Assembly: GCF_035918095.1 (NCBI RefSeq)
Contig: NZ_CP109137.1
Location: 4,714,001-4,778,000 of the forward strand
Length of the DNA stretch: 64,000 bases
Source: Streptomyces sp. NBC_01750
Lineage (GTDB): Bacteria > Actinomycetota > Actinomycetes > Streptomycetales > Streptomycetaceae
Direction of reading: 5' to 3'
This document shows positions 61,890 through 64,000 of the stretch, piece after piece. Both the position numbers and the translations under genes were made by a program. The notes beneath the pieces are model-generated. The model did no database searches. It was not told the DNA's origin and saw only the letters and a program-made list of their open reading frames with translations. Positions within the stretch are counted from its first letter, which is position 1; each line of letters begins with the position of its first letter.

Positions 61890-62495
61890 GATGGTCCGGG
61901 ACCGTGGGTCGGCGGGGACCAGCGGACGGGGCTCCTGGGGACCGGTCCCCGAAGCGACGTGATCCACGGTCCCCGGATCGTTCGGGACCACGCTGCGACG
62001 CTCGTTGGGGACGGTCCCCCTGACGTCGAGTCAGGGGGACCGTCCCCGTCCCCAATCCCCGTCCCCGTCCCCGTGTTGCCGCACGAGACGGTCCCCAAGA
62101 TGCCAGGGCGGGTTGCGGGACCGGTCCTCGCAGTCGGGGACCGCTGCGGGGACCGGCCTCATAGCGCCCTGAGCAGGGGTTTCCCAGAGTGAACCGGTCC
62201 CGTCCCGCCACTGTCCATGCCGGTCCCCGACGGCACTGTTGTAGCGGTCCCCGGCCTCGTCCTTCTCGGTCCCGGTGGACGCTCTTGCGGTGCTCCGCGC
62301 GGGACGGTCCCCGTCTCGATCCTGGTCTCGGGGAACGTCCGGGACCGAGGCCCGGTCCCCGATCTCGTTGGGCTCGGTCCCCGGTCCGGCGTGGTGCTCG
62401 TCGGCACGGTCCCCGTTCGCCGCGTACGACCGGCCGGGGACCGACGGATGGCTGACCGGGGCGGTGCCACGTCGCTGCACGACGCCCCGAGTCCC
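61890..62495. repeat. Array of GGGGACC/GGTCCCC palindromes, candidate oriT
   Basis: At least twenty copies of GGGGACC or GGTCCCC occur within 600 bp upstream of mobC, singly or as palindromes such as GGGGACCGGTCCCC (61937-61950) and GGGACGGTCCC (about 62302). A run of GTCCCC units lies at 62041-62073. The spacing is irregular. It fits a protein-binding iteron region, perhaps oriT or a replication/partition site, because mobC and the relaxase follow. Frames crossing it code for monotonous GDR-rich peptides and are not genes. Confidence 0.7.
62007..62047. repeat. Perfect 18-bp inverted repeat
   Basis: Left arm GGGGACGGTCCCCCTGAC (62007-62024), loop GTCGA, right arm its exact complement (62030-62047). 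It is the longest dyad in the array and could form a hairpin typical of a relaxase recognition site. Each arm itself contains the array's palindrome, so a cruciform with nested dyads is possible. Confidence 0.9.
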
Positions 62496-62589
62496 CGATG
62501 AGGCTCGCGCGGTTCAGATCAGGCGGGAGCGCGGGCCGACAATGCGAGGTGGAGGTGGTGGAGGAGGAGGTGGGAGGACGCGCGGGCCG

Positions 62590-62739
62590 GTCAGGCGGCG
62601 GGCGCGGGAGCGGGCCCAGCTGATCTACCAGCACTCGACAGCGAAGCATCAGCGCAGGCTCGCCCAGGGCATCGACGCCGAGGTGCGTCAGCAGCTGCGG
62701 GAGCCAGGCGCCGGGCATCGGCGAGCCGAAGAAGCGTGA
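62590..62739 (+). pseudogene. Tyrosine integrase C-terminal remnant
   Basis: The plus-strand frame ending at 62739 reads RERAQLIYQHSTAKHQRRLA, then QGIDAEVRQQLREPG. This matches the last helix region of actinobacterial site-specific integrases (AALIYQHATxxxDRxIAxxLDxxV), with the catalytic Tyr in IYQHST. Upstream of about residue 62590 the sequence is Gly/Arg-rich and belongs to the repeat array, so the rest is lost. Confidence 0.75.
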
Positions 62740-62811
62740 CAACGCATTGGCCGTACGGCTCCCGGTCGGAAACGTCGTCGGTCGGCGGCCGTACGGCCGC
62801 CGCTGCGTTGT
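62737..62811. terminator. Nested hairpin after integrase remnant
   Basis: An outer pair TGACAACGCA/TGCGTTGT encloses a perfect 20-base palindrome at 62783-62802 (CGGCGGCCGT half). The outer left arm includes the integrase stop codon. Probably the integrase terminator, possibly also an end of the element. The remainder to 62973 has no gene. Confidence 0.6.
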
Positions 62812-62973
62812 GACAGCCTCTGCAGCACCGTGCGCCCCTCGTGCCCCCTTGAGGGTTGGCCTCGGATCATGCCGGTGGACCTTCTCGAATGTGACGCGCA
62901 GCGGCTTGAAGCGAGGCGCGCTCTCGTCGGCTTGAATGCTTGTATCAAGCTGTCCAGGTCAACGGGGGGTACT

Positions 62974-63738
62974 TCACCCGGTGGGGACGACGACCACGGG
63001 ACAGTGCGAGTGGTGCAGGAGGGCGTGTGCGACCGGCCCCAGGTGTCCGCCGTGCCGGCTGCCCGGCCGGTGCGATCCGATGACCACGACGGCGGCATCC
63101 CGGGTGGCCTCCACCAGGGCTTGCGCCGGGGTGGTGCGGACCGTCCGGCTCTCGAACTCCGTCCTGGGGTGGCGCTCGTGTCCCGGGCTCGTCGCCGGTA
63201 CCAACGAGGGCAGTTCGGGACTCGTGTGCCGGTGCGTCCAGGAATCCAGGACACGCAGGCGCGCGCCGCGCCGCTCCGCCTCCTTGATGGCGTAGAGGGC
63301 CGCGTCTGCGCTGATGTCGCTCTCCAGGCCGAGCAGCACCTCGCGGGGGTCGTCGTGCGGACGTTCCCCGCGTACGACCAGCAGCGGACCGTGCGCCTGC
63401 GCGGCGAGCCGTGAACTCACCGCTCCGCACGCCCAACCGGCCAGTCCACCGAGTCCCCGCGTGCCCACGACCGTGAGAACCGCGTCCGTGCTCTCGCGGA
63501 CCAGCGCCCGCACGACGCCGCCCTCCTCGGCCCTGGTCTCCACGGGCACGGCGGGGTGCCGTTCACGCACGCGCGAGGCGGCGGACGCGAGAACCGGGCC
63601 GGCCTCATCGCGGTCGGGCACGGCGTACACCACGCGCAGCGCGATGCCGCGCCGTGCCGCTTCCTCCGCGGCCTGGTCCAACGCCCGTACAGAGACCAGT
63701 GAGCCGTCCACTCCGACGACCACGTGTTGGAGAGTCAT
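62974..63738 (-). CDS. Tandem universal stress protein
   Basis: The 254-residue protein has two UspA domains but is shorter than the other two. Domain 1 VVVGVDGSLVSVRALDQAAEEAARRGIALRVVYAVPD, then VVGTRGLGGLAGWACGAVSSRLA; domain 2 VLLGLESDISADAALYAIKEAERRGARLRVLDSW and VVVIGSHRPGSRHGGHLGPVAHALLHHSHCPVVVVPTG. ATP-binding G-x2-G-x9-S patterns exist in both. It diverges from the 56.6-58.6 kb pair enough to be an older paralogue. ATG 63738 follows GGGAAGCAGG. Confidence 0.92.
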   Translation of the reverse strand: MTLQHVVVGVDGSLVSVRALDQAAEEAARRGIALRVVYAVPDRDEAGPVLASAASRVRERHPAVPVETRAEEGGVVRALVRESTDAVLTVVGTRGLGGLAGWACGAVSSRLAAQAHGPLLVVRGERPHDDPREVLLGLESDISADAALYAIKEAERRGARLRVLDSWTHRHTSPELPSLVPATSPGHERHPRTEFESRTVRTTPAQALVEATRDAAVVVIGSHRPGSRHGGHLGPVAHALLHHSHCPVVVVPTG

Positions 63739-64000
63739 GGGCCTGCTTCCCTTCTGCACGCTCAGGGGTGTGCCCAGGGCGTGTGCCTGAGGCAGGAGGC
63801 GCCGAAAACAGGTCCGTGACGGACCAGGGGCGCCGCCCGACGATCCGGGCCGGAGTGCCTCCACCGACGATGCTCGTCGTCCGCCGGCCCGAGGGACAGG
63901 AGTCATGAGGACCCGTCAGAACGCCGAACGGCCCCTTGGGACAAGGCCGTTCGGCTTGCGACGTGGGGAAAGGGCGGGATCTCAGCTGCCAATACGAGTC
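63739..64000. other. Upstream region of last usp gene; right edge
   Basis: It contains a dyad GGTCCGTGACGGACC (63811-63825) and a terminator-like inverted repeat with 11-base arms GCCGAACGGCC/GGCCGTTCGGC (63923-63955) that may end a gene lying to the right. No coding region is seen before the window edge. Confidence 0.5.

Noticed and set aside
62031..62480. 149-residue minus-strand ORF of GDR-rich sequence
   Set aside because: Produced by the palindromic GGGGACC array; low-complexity and without a start site.

Overview
The window is high-GC actinomycete DNA and almost certainly Streptomyces. Third-position GC is very high, GTG starts are frequent, genes often overlap by 4 bp (ATGA/GTGA), and many products are Streptomyces-type: ECF sigma/anti-sigma pair, prokaryotic phospholipase A2, SCO2400-like and DUF6584-like proteins, Ku. 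The dense mix of intact accessory genes and gene fragments suggests a chromosome arm or genomic island rather than the conserved core.

Region 1-19.1 kb holds mostly intact monocistronic genes: YCII-like protein, cupredoxin lipoprotein divergent from a sigma/anti-sigma pair, secreted phospholipase A2, SDR-DUF2867, SseB-like, OsmC, Ku, lamin-tail protein, TetR with an enoyl-CoA hydratase-like enzyme, a Trm112-methyltransferase, HdeD and a DksA-type zinc-finger protein. It ends in decay: a truncated DUF1906 protein, an AbiEii-like tail and the C-terminal third of an MmpL transporter.

Region 19.2-41.63 kb is punctuated by five copies of the same structure: the 3' part of a tRNA-Gly gene with its terminator hairpin, all on the minus strand. 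They look like attachment-site scars of integrative elements that inserted serially in one tRNA gene, with cargo between them: (1) a coupled sulfatase-like/membrane/F420-ligase-like operon and DUF1152; (2) a second, broken Ku, an enoyl-CoA hydratase, DJ-1/PfpI, DUF421, a methyltransferase, an ankyrin/HEAT protein, NIPSNAP, a PASTA lipoprotein and a VOC protein; (3) PadR divergent from a membrane protein and a carotenoid oxygenase; (4) a CysRS-like protein coupled to SixA, an M50-CBS protease, a dead resolvase and an SRPBCC protein. No full-length integrase is present.

Region 41.7-64 kb is a hypoxia/dormancy island. narK, a hemerythrin, narGHJI and a cupin form one tightly coupled minus-strand operon for nitrate respiration. 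Around it lie an Rv1733c-like protein, a P-type ATPase tail, an HTH-PPOX fusion, DoxX, three two-domain universal stress proteins and a DevR/DosR-type response regulator beside a truncated histidine kinase. This resembles the mycobacterial DosR regulon in content, but several members are broken: ATPase, GH65 phosphorylase, beta-phosphoglucomutase, an amino-acid permease, a GAPDH-like N-terminus and the kinase. A mobilisation module (relaxase, MobC, a palindrome-rich region and an integrase tail) at 60.2-62.8 kb adjoins the point where the kinase is truncated.
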